From NCBI RefSeq assembly GCF_041260155.1, contig NC_091941.1, positions 39,876,747 to 39,940,746 of the forward strand: 64,000 nucleotides of DNA, read 5' to 3'. The notes below the pieces were generated by a model. The model had not been told where the DNA came from, did not search any database, and saw only the letters and a list, made by a program, of their open reading frames with translations. Made by a program: the position numbers and the translations under genes. The stretch comes from Ptychodera flava (lineage: Eukaryota > Hemichordata > Enteropneusta > Ptychoderidae). Numbering within the stretch: the stretch's first letter is position 1; every line of letters begins with the position of its first letter. Shown piece by piece: positions 34,301 to 49,300 of the stretch.

Positions 34301-37300
34301 ACGATCCAATATGGCAGCCAGGCGGCCATTTTATTACTATTTTTTCATGTACAGAGCCATTTCTCAGGCATATCCGCATGTTTCAACCGATTTTATTCAA
34401 AGTTGTACAAGGACATCGACCAATGTCATAGCTATGCACATCAATTTGTTTTGTGATGCGATCCAATATGGCCACTGCGCAACCATTTTGTTACGATTTT
34501 TTCATGTCCTGAACCATAACTCAGACATGTATCAAGCGAATTCATTCAAAAGTATTTTTATCACAGACCTAATGAAGAGGACTCTATCCTCTCTGAGGAC
34601 CTGTAATCAAAATACCCATTAACAAGTGGGGACTGTGTCATCAACGATGACTTGTTGTAAATAAATATTCATTAATTACCATCAATATTTTCAACCCAGA
34701 ACAATAATAGAAAAGAAGACATCAGGAAGTGAAATCGTCTTTGCTGTCATGGTGTCTCAAACACAGATCGACTTCGATTACATGACTGCAGATGGTGTCA
34801 AAACTCTCTCTTTTCAACGTGGAATAGGTCTGAACAGTTGGCACAATGTTGCATTACAAGTAAGTAAAAGATCAGACAGTTCTTGGGGCTTTGAATGGTG
34901 TTTGGTTGTTCTGCAGTGAGGTGCATAGTGAATCTAGTAAAAACTAGTTCATTCTCAGTGATGGCAAGGGTAATCCATTAATGTAGCTGGAAGATCACCA
35001 TTGGTATCTTCAATATTAAGAGGATGCTGAAAGCCAATTTATGTAAGAGATGCATACCATATAAGATTCACTTTTTCAAGCTCCAGAATTGCATTTCAAA
35101 GACAATGATCACATGTACTGTAGTTTTAAGATTTCTCCATTTAAAAAGGTGTCCAATGAGACAATTCTGATAATTTTTTGCTTTTTTATTATTACTGTGC
35201 TCCAATTTTTGCCAAATCATCTTCCACGGTATTTTATGGAAAATCAATACTACAGTGAAAAATGCAATAATGATGAACTAAAACAACACATTTGTTTTTG
35301 ATGAACCTACAGGTATTTGACACCAAAATCAGTCTGTTTATTGATGGTTTAGAAGCCGATGGTACTCCATATGACACACAGACATTGCAAGGACCAATTG
35401 TTGATATCTCTGCTGCTACTGTCAAAGTTGGACAACGTATCAATGGTAAGAATATTGACTGATCAAATTTTTGATCTTGTCTAAAAGTTCATATAAATTG
35501 TTTGGGTACATAGAGGATTACCTATCAAGCACAGTCATCTACGTAATGGCCCATGTGTGTGTAAGCTCAAAAAGTAAATGTTTCTGATAAGAGACATCAT
35601 AAAGATGTGTCACCAACATTGTTGGGTTTTATTTTTGTATCCCAACCAGTCACTGTATTTTTTGGTAATGTTTTATTTAAGTATTCAACAATAAAGTGGG
35701 ATGGTGGATGGCAGGAAAATATAACAAAAATGTTCTTGTTCATAACATTTTTTTCATCCTATGGCTATGACTGTAAACTGTGTAAAAGCATCATAACATT
35801 GGCAAATGGTCTGATTCAATGTTTTTTTATAAACAGTCTCCACTACATAGAGATATGGAGAAAATGAGTGATAGTATCATCTCAGAATATTTTTACATGC
35901 TGACCAAAATAACTCTACTTGAAATGGCGATTAATGACTTCATAACAAGATAATAACAATCAATTGGTATTTTTTCTTTTAACAACCTAAAGATATGTTC
36001 TCCATAGATAGTGTCAAACAGTAAATGTCTAGATCGGCTAAATCTCTTAAATAGTGAAAAATCATGTTTTAAATTTTGTTTACTCGATGAAAACTTCTTG
36101 GAAACAAAATGTTATTAAATGATGCAGATAATATTACAAAAGAAAAGCCTGTTAATATGTTGTTGATTTAAAGTGTCAATTGAAGAAAGATTTTATGTTT
36201 TGTTATTTTTCAGGTGCATCTCAATTTGTTGGTAGAATGCAAGATTTCTACTTTTATACATTTTCATTGACCAATCGTGAAATCAATGAAATTGCTACTG
36301 GTTTATGGTTGAATGTTCATGTCCAAACGGACTGCCGCTGTCCAGACAGCCATCCCAGGGTTAATCCATTGGATTCCAGATTCTGTATAAAAAATGGTGA
36401 ACCAGATATCACTGATGATACAGAGTGGAGAGTGGATGAGTACGCACATCCCCTGACCTTTGCTAATGATGGAGACCTTGGAAGTTATTGGATATCATCC
36501 TTCACTGATTTCATAACAATTGATATTGATTTACAAAATGGACAGTATCAGGTAAGAATGTTCACTACACCTTGCACAAATGTATTGTGTAGCTGTCGGT
36601 ACTTATTATTCTTGTGACAAATAAGATTTATAAAAGTTATGTCAGGACATTCAAATGGAGAAATGTAAACATTGAGAATACGTATAGAGTATCTAAATAT
36701 CAAACAAACTAAACATTATATGTGGTGCCATATGATTTGGGATGTAAAATTGTGACTAGGTTGATATTGCTTTATATGTTGCAGAGAGTTAAAAACATTG
36801 ATTTTTCTGTTTAAGTTTTTCCATGCATGCAACTTCTCAATGGTTCATAGCTGCTAGCTGTGAAGGTTCCTTTAATTAACCCTTTTCCTGCCGAGCGCCC
36901 TTGTCCGTTATCCTCCCAAGTCAGTAGAAAACCGCCCCATAATATGTGCCTGCAAAAGATTGGCTCTCCTGCATGTTATCCTGCCAGGCATTTTGGCAGA
37001 AATCGCCCATTTTCAGGGTAGTTTTAGCCGTACTTATACGTGTTAGACTTCGATAATTTCTACATGCCCGTAGACAGGGGAAGGAGCTCAAGGGTTGCTG
37101 CAGAAAAAAATTGAGGTCACAGGCTTTGTTTGCCCCTGGGAGTGCGTCATTTTATTGCCGTTTCATGTTTATTTTTTCGGAAATAAACTCCTTCAGTATT
37201 ACGCACGTCCGCTAGGCACAAACATCACCTCACTCGTCTGTTAGTCAGAGACCCTGAGGGTCGTGCTAGGGGTGCAGAAGCACCGTCAAACCTGTCCTGT

Positions 37301-40300
37301 TTCCCCAGGGTAGGGTCAATTGAATACGTACCTTAAACGACTTGGCAGTGTAGCACAAAAACTACGTTTTTGCCGTTGTATTAACGACATGGCTGAGCCA
37401 TTGAAGCACAGCTTAACGTAGTTTAGCCAGCTCAGTTGGGAGTTGGCTTACGAGTGTTACCGTTCATTACTGACTTAATCGAGTGGTCCTCAGTCAGGTA
37501 CGGGTTTGTACCGACATGGCTTGGGCTGCAGCTAACCAGTGATAACCAGTCACTACACCCAAGTCTTCAGTTCACTTTTGCGATGCACGGGTGCAACGCA
37601 ATATGCTTCCATTGTTCTAGCCATCGACGTGTCCACATGCCTGGCAGCCATATTGTACTGCTAGCTGGTTTGCATAACAAAAGCAGTCCCTGCTAACTGC
37701 AGGCGGTATTCCCGTAGCATATTGACCTTATGTCACCTTTTGAATTCTCTGTACGCAAACAGCGTTACGTAGTTACTAATGCGTCGGCAAGAGGATACGT
37801 TTGCCTGCAAACCAGAGCCAATACTTCGGACGATGGAATAAATAAAAAATCCAAAGCTACGTCCATTGAATGGCACGGCCAAGGCGGTGAAGGACGTTGC
37901 CTGGCTTGAACTTGCAGAGCTGAAGCCCAGCTTAGTACGTCGGACACCAGTTTGTAATGGTATTTCCGAGTCGTTCATATCCGTTCCATCGGAGGAACAA
38001 GTCGAGCCGTCCCGTCAAAAATACGTTCTCATTTTCAGTCACGCACTACTGAATAAGTGACTTTCGTCTCGCACCATCGGCATATCTGCCAAGTCGTTTG
38101 CAAGAGGTAGCCTTCTAGATTAGCATTGCCGAGTTGGTCAAGTTCGGCAGCAATCTCTATAGTGCCAGGCAGCCAAGTACGTCCAACTCCGCCAGAAAAC
38201 GTCACCATGCTATCCTGCCAAGTCCGCTAAAAAGTGGTAAAAAAAACCAGCCCCCCCCCGGGTGTGGGGGACTGGCGGACAGGTTTCTGCACCTTTCCCT
38301 GTCTATCGACTCCCTGCGAACCCATTTCGACGGGAAAAGGCGTTCCTTGTCAGAAAACCTCTCCTCGGATGACCCCTAAACGCACAGGGGATAGCAAAAC
38401 GTAGTGCCGTCGACTTGGCAGGAAAGGGGGTACCCAAAAAGGGCCCGATTTCCACCGGGTTGGGAGAATAACGGTCACCAGTGCTTAGATTCTGGCTACA
38501 CCGAATTTCAAGCGGATTTTCACCGACTTGGCAGGAAAAGGGTTAACATACTGTATCCTAAGTAAACATTTAAAGTCCCAGTAACCAATGTTTGACAGTT
38601 TTTGAGTCCTTTTATGCCTCTAATCAACAACGGTTCATTCTGTCCCTAAAGGTATGTTTAAATATGTACTAGTATGTGGAGAGTAGTTCATTTGTATATG
38701 ACTTGTCAGTTTGACCTGTATACGTGTAACATGCATTGTTATGGCTGACAATTGAAGTCATGTTTGGACATGAATTCAGTTGTCACCAATACAATGCTAG
38801 CTATTCATGTACTGACTCTGTTAGTGAGACAGAGATTGCATACTTCAGCATGCTTTAGGAGTACACCAAGACAATATAGAGGATATGTGGAATGAAAGTA
38901 CTAAAAAAATTATTAAAAGATCAGTTGTCATACAATGTAGCTGTAACAAGTAAAGGGGGCTCAGTTTAGAAATTGTAAACCATAATACAGCAAGGATAAA
39001 CTGTTCAATATGATGGTGTGATCTATCTTCTGTACATGTGGTGTATCTTACATGAACTGCATTCAATGGCAAACCATACTTGTACTGTATGTGAACATAA
39101 TGATTTCCCTGGCTGACTTGATTTCCCTGGCTGACTTGATTTCCCTGGCTGACTTGATGTCACAAAAAGATCCAAATAAGAGAGAAAACAACAGAAAAGG
39201 AAACAGTTCTCAATCTTCGCTGTTAAAAAATTGCAAAGAATGTCACCTACCTGCAGCATTTATAATATTGAACATGGAAGTAGTTGAAATGTGCATTCTT
39301 CAGTTATCACAATATAAAACAATGAAAGCTTTGCAGTGAGCAATACAAACATCACTGCCGTATTTTTAATAAAGGAGGGAAAAGAATCTTTGAAATATAT
39401 GTATTACTGTAATGTTAGTGATTGTGTCAGGTGCAAGAAGAAAAACTATTCTGTTTCAGACTTTGATCTATGTTTTGTAAAGATGCTAAATTTTTGCATT
39501 CATGACCATTTCCACATGTTTCCATGGTAACACTGTCACAGCTATTTCACTACTTGAAACTCATAGAAAGCTTTGCTTTTGATTTTACCCGTAAGGTGTT
39601 TTATGTGGTGCTGCAGTTTTACAGTCCACAGCCCACATCATTATCCATCCAGCGTAAAAAAACTGATGCATTACCGTGGGAAGATTGGCAGTATTTTGCA
39701 CAGGACTGTACAACACAGTTTGGACTTCCAAATGATGGACCACTTCAAACTTCTACTAGTGTCAACTGTCTACAGTTTAAAGGGTAAGAAATGGAATTTT
39801 TCATAAACGTTCTGTTAAACGTTCCTATATACTTTGACAATGTATGGCATATTTTCCATGACAGTTCAAGAATCTATGACAATGTGATGAATCGAGGTTG
39901 GTAAAAGACTCTCTGGAGAAGGTCTCTTTGCTCAGTGAGTGTGTATCTGTCACTCTCAATGGCTGACTTGTACTTATTTCCTAAAAATCTAAGGAACTAT
40001 TGATTGCTAGCATGTTTCAGTTTCCCTTAGGTTTTGAAAGCGTTTACAGAAATTCTAGTATTTCATTCTGTTTGATTTTGTGCAGGACTATATAATGATC
40101 TTCTTTCAACTAATGCCTCTGCAAGTGTAATTCTCATGTGACATCATGATCAACTCACAATAGTTGCTAATGGTTTTGTCTTAAACAGTTCAACAAGTGA
40201 AGAACGGAAAATGAGTGTCCTTGTAGTTTTAATTTTCTATTTCATAATCCTTGTAACTTTACAGTTATGTTGTCAATAATACTGGCTGGCTTTTTTACCA

Positions 40301-43300
40301 ACACTTTGTGTTTTTAACACCAACAGAGATGTCAACAATCCAATCCCATACTCCAAAGGTAATATCACTTTCCAGTTGTTAGCACCAGAACCAGTAGGAA
40401 GGCCTGGGTACAATGATTTCTATAACACACCAGATTTGTTGGAATTTGTAAAGGCAACACAGGTACGATTGCAGCTGAGGGGACATTACTATGTTACAGC
40501 TCCAAGACACAATTATTATGGTATTGAAGAAGTTACAGTTAGTGCCAGGTAATTCATCCATTTCCCTAACCAATCATGTTTCTGTGAGTAATTCAGAAAT
40601 CACTGTTTTGAGAATATTTTCACAGGATTAACGCCATGGATACCCACAATGGTGACAAACAAGAATATAAGCTGTAGAGAAATTCTGATATTTTATAATT
40701 GATGGTGGAATATCAAATCATAATACTCTGGTATTGACAATGATATTATAATAATTTATAATTTCATTTACAATAGGTGCAACTGTCATGGTCATGCGGC
40801 AACATGTGACATGATGTCAAATCCATATCGCTGTGACTGTCTACCAGAAAGTTACACTGAAGGTTTAATGGTAAGTTCAAGCATTTGTGAAATCTTCAAT
40901 ATCATTACAGCAAGACATAAAGAAACAGGCACACATTTGCTGTGATTCCTTCGAATTCAGGGATTGATTCAGAATTATTAGAACTACTTGAAGAGTGATT
41001 TCATGACATCTGCTTGTGTACTTAGACATTTCCTGAGCAATGTGATTCAAACAGTGATCATGTTTCAACATAAGGAATGTAGAGATGGCTTGTTATGCTT
41101 CCTTTCTGTGTTCTTTATCACAGTAAAATTATACACTGCTTCATGCAGAAATGCATTGTATGTTAGCATTTTTGCTATACATGATAGCAATGAACATGTT
41201 GATATCTTCCCAAAGGTTTCAACAAGCTGAGGAACAAATAAAATCTCATGCTGTAACAAACATTTTTCACAAAATTTATATAACTACATAAAACTTACCA
41301 ACAGCAGCAGTTGAATGGTTCAGTCTATATTAAAGAGATATTCACCCAGTAACAGCTTGCATATACAGTATGTAACATTGTCCATTGTTCAAAAGGATAT
41401 TGTTGTGCTGTACAATTTATCAAGGAAATATGAAAGCATAACTGTATTTTTAAGGAAGCTTTTGTTTGAAAACTGAAAACAGCAACAAATCATTTATGTT
41501 AGACTATATCTTCTACAAGCTGACTGTGAAAATTTTGTTGTGAAAACATCACTCAATGACATCACCATGAAATAACGAAAAGCTGCAGTGTTTTTGCTTT
41601 TGATAATTCTTTGCCATACATGACTTACCCATGATTTCAATATCAGATGTCACAAACGATGCTCATTTTTTAACTTTCAGTGTGAACGATGTCAACCTCT
41701 GTACAACGATAAACCATTCCGCTATGGTGACCAAATCAATGCCTATAATTGTAAACCATGTGAGTGTTATGGACATGCTACAAGTTGTACATACATCCAG
41801 TCTGAAGATCAATTTCCCTCTGATCATAACCTTGGTGGTGGAGGTGTATGTGACAGTTGTCAGCATAATACGGCTGGTAATAATTGTGATCAATGTAGAG
41901 AAGGATATTACAGAGAAATTGGAAAATCTCTAGATGCTATTGATGTGTGCTCACCATGCAATTGCAACCCTGATGGTGTTATTGATGGATCTGACTGTGA
42001 CAAGGTAAGATCATCAACAAAACCTCTATTCTCTCTCCCAATTTGGAAATCTGGAAAAAGATGAACATATTTCCTGATTAAACAGGTTGTCTACTTGCGA
42101 CTAGCTTGATGTTCTTGTAGCATATGATAAGTTGGGACATTGATTGTCTTTAAACAAGTCAATATATCATTTTATGGCCTGAAGAAGTGTCTGACAAGTC
42201 TTAACCATGTGAGGAGGCATCATGGGCCAGTGGCTAGAGCAGTGGACTCACGATCACAGGATGGTGAGTTCGAGCCCTGGTATGGCCATGGTGTTGTGTC
42301 CTTGAGCAAGGCACTTTATTCCTCATTGCTTCTCCCCACCCAGGAGTGATGGGTACCTGGTAGGACAGTGGTTGTAATGTGTGCGTTTAGCTCTGCTGCG
42401 CTTATTGGCTGCACATGTGAGCTGTTGTTTGCTCCCCAGGGAGTTGAGTGGCATCATATTAGGTCCAGTGACCAGGGATAATAATAATTGTAAAGCACCT
42501 TGAGCACATGTATTTGTGTATATGTGCACTATATAAGAACCCATTATTATTATTATTATTTAACAAGGTAGTATGTGGTTTTGATATCAAAACTTATCCT
42601 AATATTTATCCCGACCATGTGCACTTCAGATCACAATTATCAGCTTTTGAAGATTGATAATATGAAGCTGGATGACAAAAGTAAGAAATACACGTAAACA
42701 GTTTGAATGTTTTTTAATATTTTCAGGTTGGAGGTCAGTGTAGATGTAAAGCCAATGTCATTGGACGTCAATGTGATACATGTTCTGCTGGATATTATAA
42801 TTTACAAGCTTCCAATCCAGATGGTTGTGAATTGTGTAGCTGTAATCCTGCTGGTTCCATTGGAAGTGCATCTTCCTGTGATCAGAGCACTGGTGACTGT
42901 GTCTGCAAGACTAATGTCATAGGTAATCCCAGAAAATATGAAAGTTGTTTTGGAGTTCAAATGTAAATACATTTCATGGTTTAGCCTATGGGAGTTCCAA
43001 CTTTTGACAGTCTTTGCAATAACTTTCGTATTGTACCCTTTGCACCCTGACCCCCTGGTACTCTATGATGTCATCGGACATTTATGTCCGAGCTGGGTTC
43101 AAAGGGTTAAACTCAACAAATTAAGGTGCTGTGTCTTGTAACTTTTCATTCAGTATATGGATTATAATAAGCAGGTTTATAAGATAGTAGAAGTATACAA
43201 TAGAGTCCAGTACAATCTCAGTAATGGTTTCCTCTACTGAAGCATTGCACTAACAATCACTAAAAGCTAACCCCTTTGACATGAAATAATAGATAGAACA

Positions 43301-46300
43301 TACAGACCTTTCTATTTATTCATGTGAGCAATTAAAGTGGAACCTTCCATTTAAAAAAGTAAGGGTTCCACTCAACAAGGACACAGAGTAACAGTCCGTG
43401 CTGTAAGTTTCTTTGTAAGATTTGTTCATGTATGGAAACTTCACATCAGTCTCAGTCTTGGTAGATTCTGTCCTTCAATTTTACAAATTCACATTTTTTT
43501 TCTGTTTCAGGTTTGACATGTGATCGCTGTAACTATGGTTACAAAAACTTAGATGCAAGTAATGCACTTGGATGTGATCCGTGTAATTGTGATCCCTTTG
43601 GTTCATCAAGTCCTTACTGTGATCCATTAACTGGCCAATGTCAATGTCAACCTACAACCATGGGAATGTTGTGTAACATGTGTCAGGATAACTACTATGG
43701 TTTAGATAGCTCTGGTTGTAAGCAGTGTCAATGTGATTCTAGTGGCTCTTTACCGGGAACAACTTGCAATCAAATCACTGGACAGTGTATTTGCAAACCT
43801 AATGTACAGGTATGTTTTTAAAACTTCCAAAATTATTCATGCCTGTCTTTTTAAACTAACAGTATACCAGTAGTAGTGAGCCATAATATTTCACCATCCT
43901 ATCCCATCCCATCCCATCCAATCATGTGATGTCAATGCTGTTTACAAAATCATCAGCTGCAAGTCACAGAGCTGTGTTGAAACCGTCCTATTAAATGGAC
44001 ATATTTTATAATGCTATTAGGTATCCAGGCACGTAGATTTGAACTTTGACCTGCCCAGGCTCATACTACCCCAATCAATATTTGAAATCAGTTTAGCTAA
44101 CCAGAGGCTGAGCATATGATTGACATTGTTGTTCATGTACTGTGTCTTCAATAGTGTGAGGCTAAGTTTTCTCTAAGTTTTCTCATACATGACTGTATCA
44201 GTAGTTTTCAAAAGTAATGTTTTCTCTGGCAATACGCATTACATACAAAACCAGCTGTCAGCTTGACAGGAATATGCTTGGGTTTGTTACCTTCTAGCAC
44301 TTCACAAATTGAATCTGATATTATGCAGATTGCACATAGACTGATCACATCTGTTGACTGTTAGTGTTATGTCTTCATGAAATGATGGTATCTATAGTAC
44401 AATGGATGAGTTAGTCTTTCTCCTCTTTCTAAATTATTCTCTACTGAAATTTGCCATAATCAGTTTTAGACACTCGTTTGAACTCATGCTACACTTACAA
44501 CATTGTGTAGAGCCTTTTAATGTTTTTAAACAATTCCCCAATTATGTGTGGCTATCTGATAACAATCATGTAATCATATATTGTTATCCATTTTAACATG
44601 AAAACAAGGTTCAGGCGTTTAATTAGCTTTCACCACTTAACTCTATTTCAATACAATCTTCCTAATCAGCTTTATTCCATGCCATGATAAAAAATTTGTT
44701 TCCGTAATATTTGGTAAACTAAATCTGCATATACAGTTAAAGTTTATGATATCATCCCCATGTTGTATTTATTGGGTTATCACATGTTAATATGCCAGTC
44801 TCTAGTTTTAGCATCAGAGTTTATATGTCCTTTATCACTTTCATGTGTATTCCTGGACTTGTACAATGTATCGGAATTGACAGCTTTGGTTTGTTTTTCT
44901 TCTATCATTAGGGTATGCAATGTAATGAATGCAAAGATGGATTCTATAACCTTCAAGGTGTCAATTCAGATGGCTGTACACCATGTGATTGTAACACTGA
45001 TGGAACATTGGCTGCTTCATCCATCTGTGATAAATCTACAGGTCAATGTCAGTGTAAATCATTGGTCCAGGGCATTACATGCAATCAATGTCAAGGTAAC
45101 AGTTGGGGATTAAGTGCTACAAACCCTGATGGCTGTCAACCTTGTAACTGTGATGCATCTGGTAAGTATTCCTCAACTATTATTTACTGTTTTTCTCTTC
45201 AACCGAAACCTTTTGATTTATCAATGCAAACCTTTGCATGTATGTCTCTAATATTTATGATGATAAATATCACATCCTTATGTTCTATAAAATTCAAATA
45301 TAAATCAGAGATTTTATTATTCAGGAGCAAGTCATGTAGTCTTCATGACAAGCCTATGTGTGTTTGCCAAGCACTTCTAACTTGCTGCAGATTACCAATG
45401 GCTCAGAGCCAGACTTTAATTAATGTTAATACACGGAAAGATTATTGTGTGTTCATGCTTCCTTATTTTCAAGGTACTCTTTATGGAGATCAGCTAGGAT
45501 CCATTGACTTGGGATGTGATCAAAACACTGGACAATGTACTTGTTTGACTGGGAGAACTGGCAGAACATGTGATAGCTGTAATGTTGGTGAGTTAATCCC
45601 TGGCCCTATGATTTTGGCAAACCACTTCCCACCTTTTGGTATGATCAGAATTATACATTAAACATTTATACTTATCAGGACACTTAGAGTTCAAGTTGCT
45701 GTAATCTGTTTTTTAAATTGATGGTACTGAACTTATATGCCTAAGTGTAAATCTTCATTTCTTGTTTAGGAACCTTTGAGTCAAAGGATTATTCGTTTGC
45801 TTGTACCGTGTGACAACATTTCAGTCAGTGTTTACCAAGATTTGATTTATCCTGCACATCCTGCAATATTGAAAGTCATAGTCACTGTGTACACTTGCTC
45901 CAGTTGCTATTGAATTGAATTAGAAATAGCTGGTATTCTAAATCCACTGCGTTCATAATGAGATTTTAGAATTCACAAGTCAATAGAAGAATTTCTTGAA
46001 TCTTAATTCCAGCATCAAATCTATACCATTGTGCTTCTAACATAAGAAGTTATTTTGATCATAGAGGACTTGAATAACATAGTTGGTGCCAGAAGTTTGA
46101 CCCAATCATAAAACACAGTTATTGGATTGATAACCAGTTCCAAGTGTATACTTGTAATACAATACCAATAATGCTACATTTTATTGTCTTATAGTTTATG
46201 GTTTCATTGTCTTCAAAAATTTATCCTTTTTGGAACTCTCTATACATGATTATCATTTTATTACATCTGTTATTTTTTTCAGGCTATTATCTACCAGGTA

Positions 46301-49300
46301 CTAATATTCGTGGGTGTTTGTTATGTGATTGTCATCCAATGGGTAGTTTGTTTGGTACTGTTTGTAATTCAGTATCTGGTCAATGTCAATGTAAAGGTAA
46401 CAATGCAGGAGTGACTGGTAGACAGTGTAGTACATGTATGGATGGCTACTACAATTTCAATGCTGCAACAGGCATGTAAGTATTCTCCACTGTCAAGACT
46501 TTCATTGCTGTGTCACATTGTGAAGGAGAAGATAATTTACATAATATGCGGAATCTGTGGACAGGCTGTAATGTTTTAAACCATTAAATCAGATCTTAAT
46601 GTGACAATCACAATGATGGAAATGTTGATGGTCTACTGAATACAAGATTATCTTTAACTGTAAAGTAATTAGGAAATTTTGTGTTATTTAAATTGTTTGA
46701 AATATTTTCTAAGTTTCAAGAATTATTGAGAATGATTCCCAATGTTGCATGCCTTCTCCAGGGATTTATTGCATTGCATTGCATTATTGCATTATAGAGT
46801 TGTTCTCTCAAGCTTAGATTTTGGCACATTGTAGAAAGTTTGCCGATGATGAAATATCATTTAATCTATAACAAATGGCAAAAACTGGTCAAGAAACATT
46901 GGCCATACTATGACTCAAACTTTATTGTTGCAATTCCTTTTCTGTTTTCCAATACTGATATCCTAATGATGTTTCTCATCACTTGAGACAATGTCAATTA
47001 TTTGCACAGCTTAACGCTTGGAGTGTCACCATTTCATACCAGAGTACATTGCATCTGTTAATCCATTGTCTGGTTTCCATTGGGTCAAAATCTACCAAAG
47101 TAACAGCCATCTGATTGAAACATTAGTCAAATTTGTTTGCTTTCCATTCATTTTGGCTTTTCAAATAATTCTGTAACTAAGCACTGTAGGGTAATCCATT
47201 TTTCTGTTCTCTATTTTTTGTAATATTTACAGGTGTACGCAGTGTAACTGTAATGAAGCTGGAAGTCTTGATACAAGCTGTGATCAGAATACTGGAGTAT
47301 GTCAATGTAAGCTGTATGTAATGGGTGACAAATGTGATACATGCACTCCTGGAAGCAGCAATCTTGATATTGCCAATCCTTATGGCTGTACTAGAAGTAA
47401 GTATTGAGGATGATGCCATGTGAATTTAGTAATAAATAGAATTCTTTCAAATTTTGCTGATACATCTTATCACTGAAGAATGACTGATATATCTCACAAC
47501 CTCAATCCCTTTATGTATAACATTTTTTTATAAATCAACAATCAAACAACTGACAACGGAAACAATTCTCTCATTGAGTATGTCACTGATGTTGCTCACA
47601 CATTTGTGCACAACTTCATTGGACTTCAGGTTATAAACAACAGTGTTTTAGAAATTTAAGTTGTCCAAGCTGTTTATTGCAAATGTTATAAAGTTGACAT
47701 ACAGAGTCCCTTTATTATTTGATTAGTCTTTCAAAGATATAAGGCTACTTATACAAATGTAAATTCTGTTTAAAATTATGTATTTCGAGAACTTTAGTAT
47801 GTTTTAAAAGAGGTGACAAAATAATAATGAAATTTATTCAGTCGCAGTTGTACATGACTTATTATTACACGCCTTGATGTGAGTGTAAATCAGTGCATTG
47901 ATTTGAATAGGAACATCTGGGGAGTTAGCGGGCCTGTTAACGATGTACTGACCGTTTCCAGGTTACCCGGTGCAGTGAAGCCCTTTGATGTTTTTGACGT
48001 CAAAGTAGACGCTTAACGCTCGATGTAAAATATCCTTGCGTGCACAGCTATTTTGACTTTTGTTAAAATCTGTTTGATGCCTGTCAATAATGATAAAACT
48101 GTTTGAAAATGCCCTGCATGTAACTAAATGTCATATAGCATTAACTGTGAAGAGGAACGTAATAAAAATATTATTGCCTCAATACATGGGTTTATGTGCC
48201 CTCACCGCAGGAGACAATTCGCCCTTCTGGCTTTGGACAAATTGTCACCTGCTCTTGGGCACATAAACTCATGTATTCAGGCAGTAATACACATTACTAA
48301 ATCATTCATGCTTACATGTTGTAAACTGGTCAAAATCTTGTGGTACATGTAAAACCTATCGCTAAGGGTTGTTTGTTGCTAATATATTATTATTACACTA
48401 CATTGAAACTTTGGCCTGAAGTGTTTGAAGAGTGATATTTCTTTAACTAAAAGCTCAAATAAGGTTTGCATACTTACATGTGCCTTGAAGTATGAATAAT
48501 TACATTTTCAAGTTCTGCACAGCTGTCATGAGTATCTGTGCATGTGCACTGGTGACTGTATGGCATGCCATTGTAGACAACATCACAAGTAACCAAAAAT
48601 TTATATAAAAAATAAGTATATAGATAAATCTGCAATTCTCTTTGCAATAACCTCCTCAAATTGATTGTTAAAGTATGTTTAATATAAAATGATTTACATA
48701 TGCACAGTATATTGCATTGCATGTGTGTAAGGTTTTTGTCAGACCCATTTCACTATTTTAGGCATGTACTTAGGTGCCAGGTTGTGTAATCCAGGATATC
48801 AATCTCTTCTCAAGACTCCTTCAGTGATCATACAGACACTTGTCATACTTCTAATGACAGAAAATGGCATGTCACCATAATCCAACATTTTCCGTTGACA
48901 GCACCGTCTCAGCAACCGGCACCAAGATGGGAAGCACTGAGCTCTACATCAATTAAACTAACCTGGGAAGCACCTGATGATCCAAATGGTGCAATATTAT
49001 GGTATGGTGTCTACAGAGATAGTGTTTTGATCTTCCAAGGTATAACTAATGGTGACCCATTAGGTAAGATAATATTCATGTATAGATCAACAAGTGTCAT
49101 GTTTTCATTTGTGCATAGCTTTCTAAAACATGCACTATGATACCCACAATGGCCTCATTTTATCAGGCATAGTTTGAAAGCTTTCAGTTTTTCCGGCAGG
49201 TTTAAAATGAAACTCTGTTGTTCGAGATAGACCAACATCATTCAGTAGACAGTCTTTTCTTTTGCAATAAATACGGTATTACCATGGTTACTGTAATGAC

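Noticed and set aside
39052..39339. Frame with ISLADLISLADL
   Set aside because: Produced by the 18-bp triplicate in USH2A intron 4.
41663..41893. - strand frame opposite usherin exon 8
   Set aside because: Shadow of the coding strand; the + strand has the conserved LE cysteines and correct splice sites.
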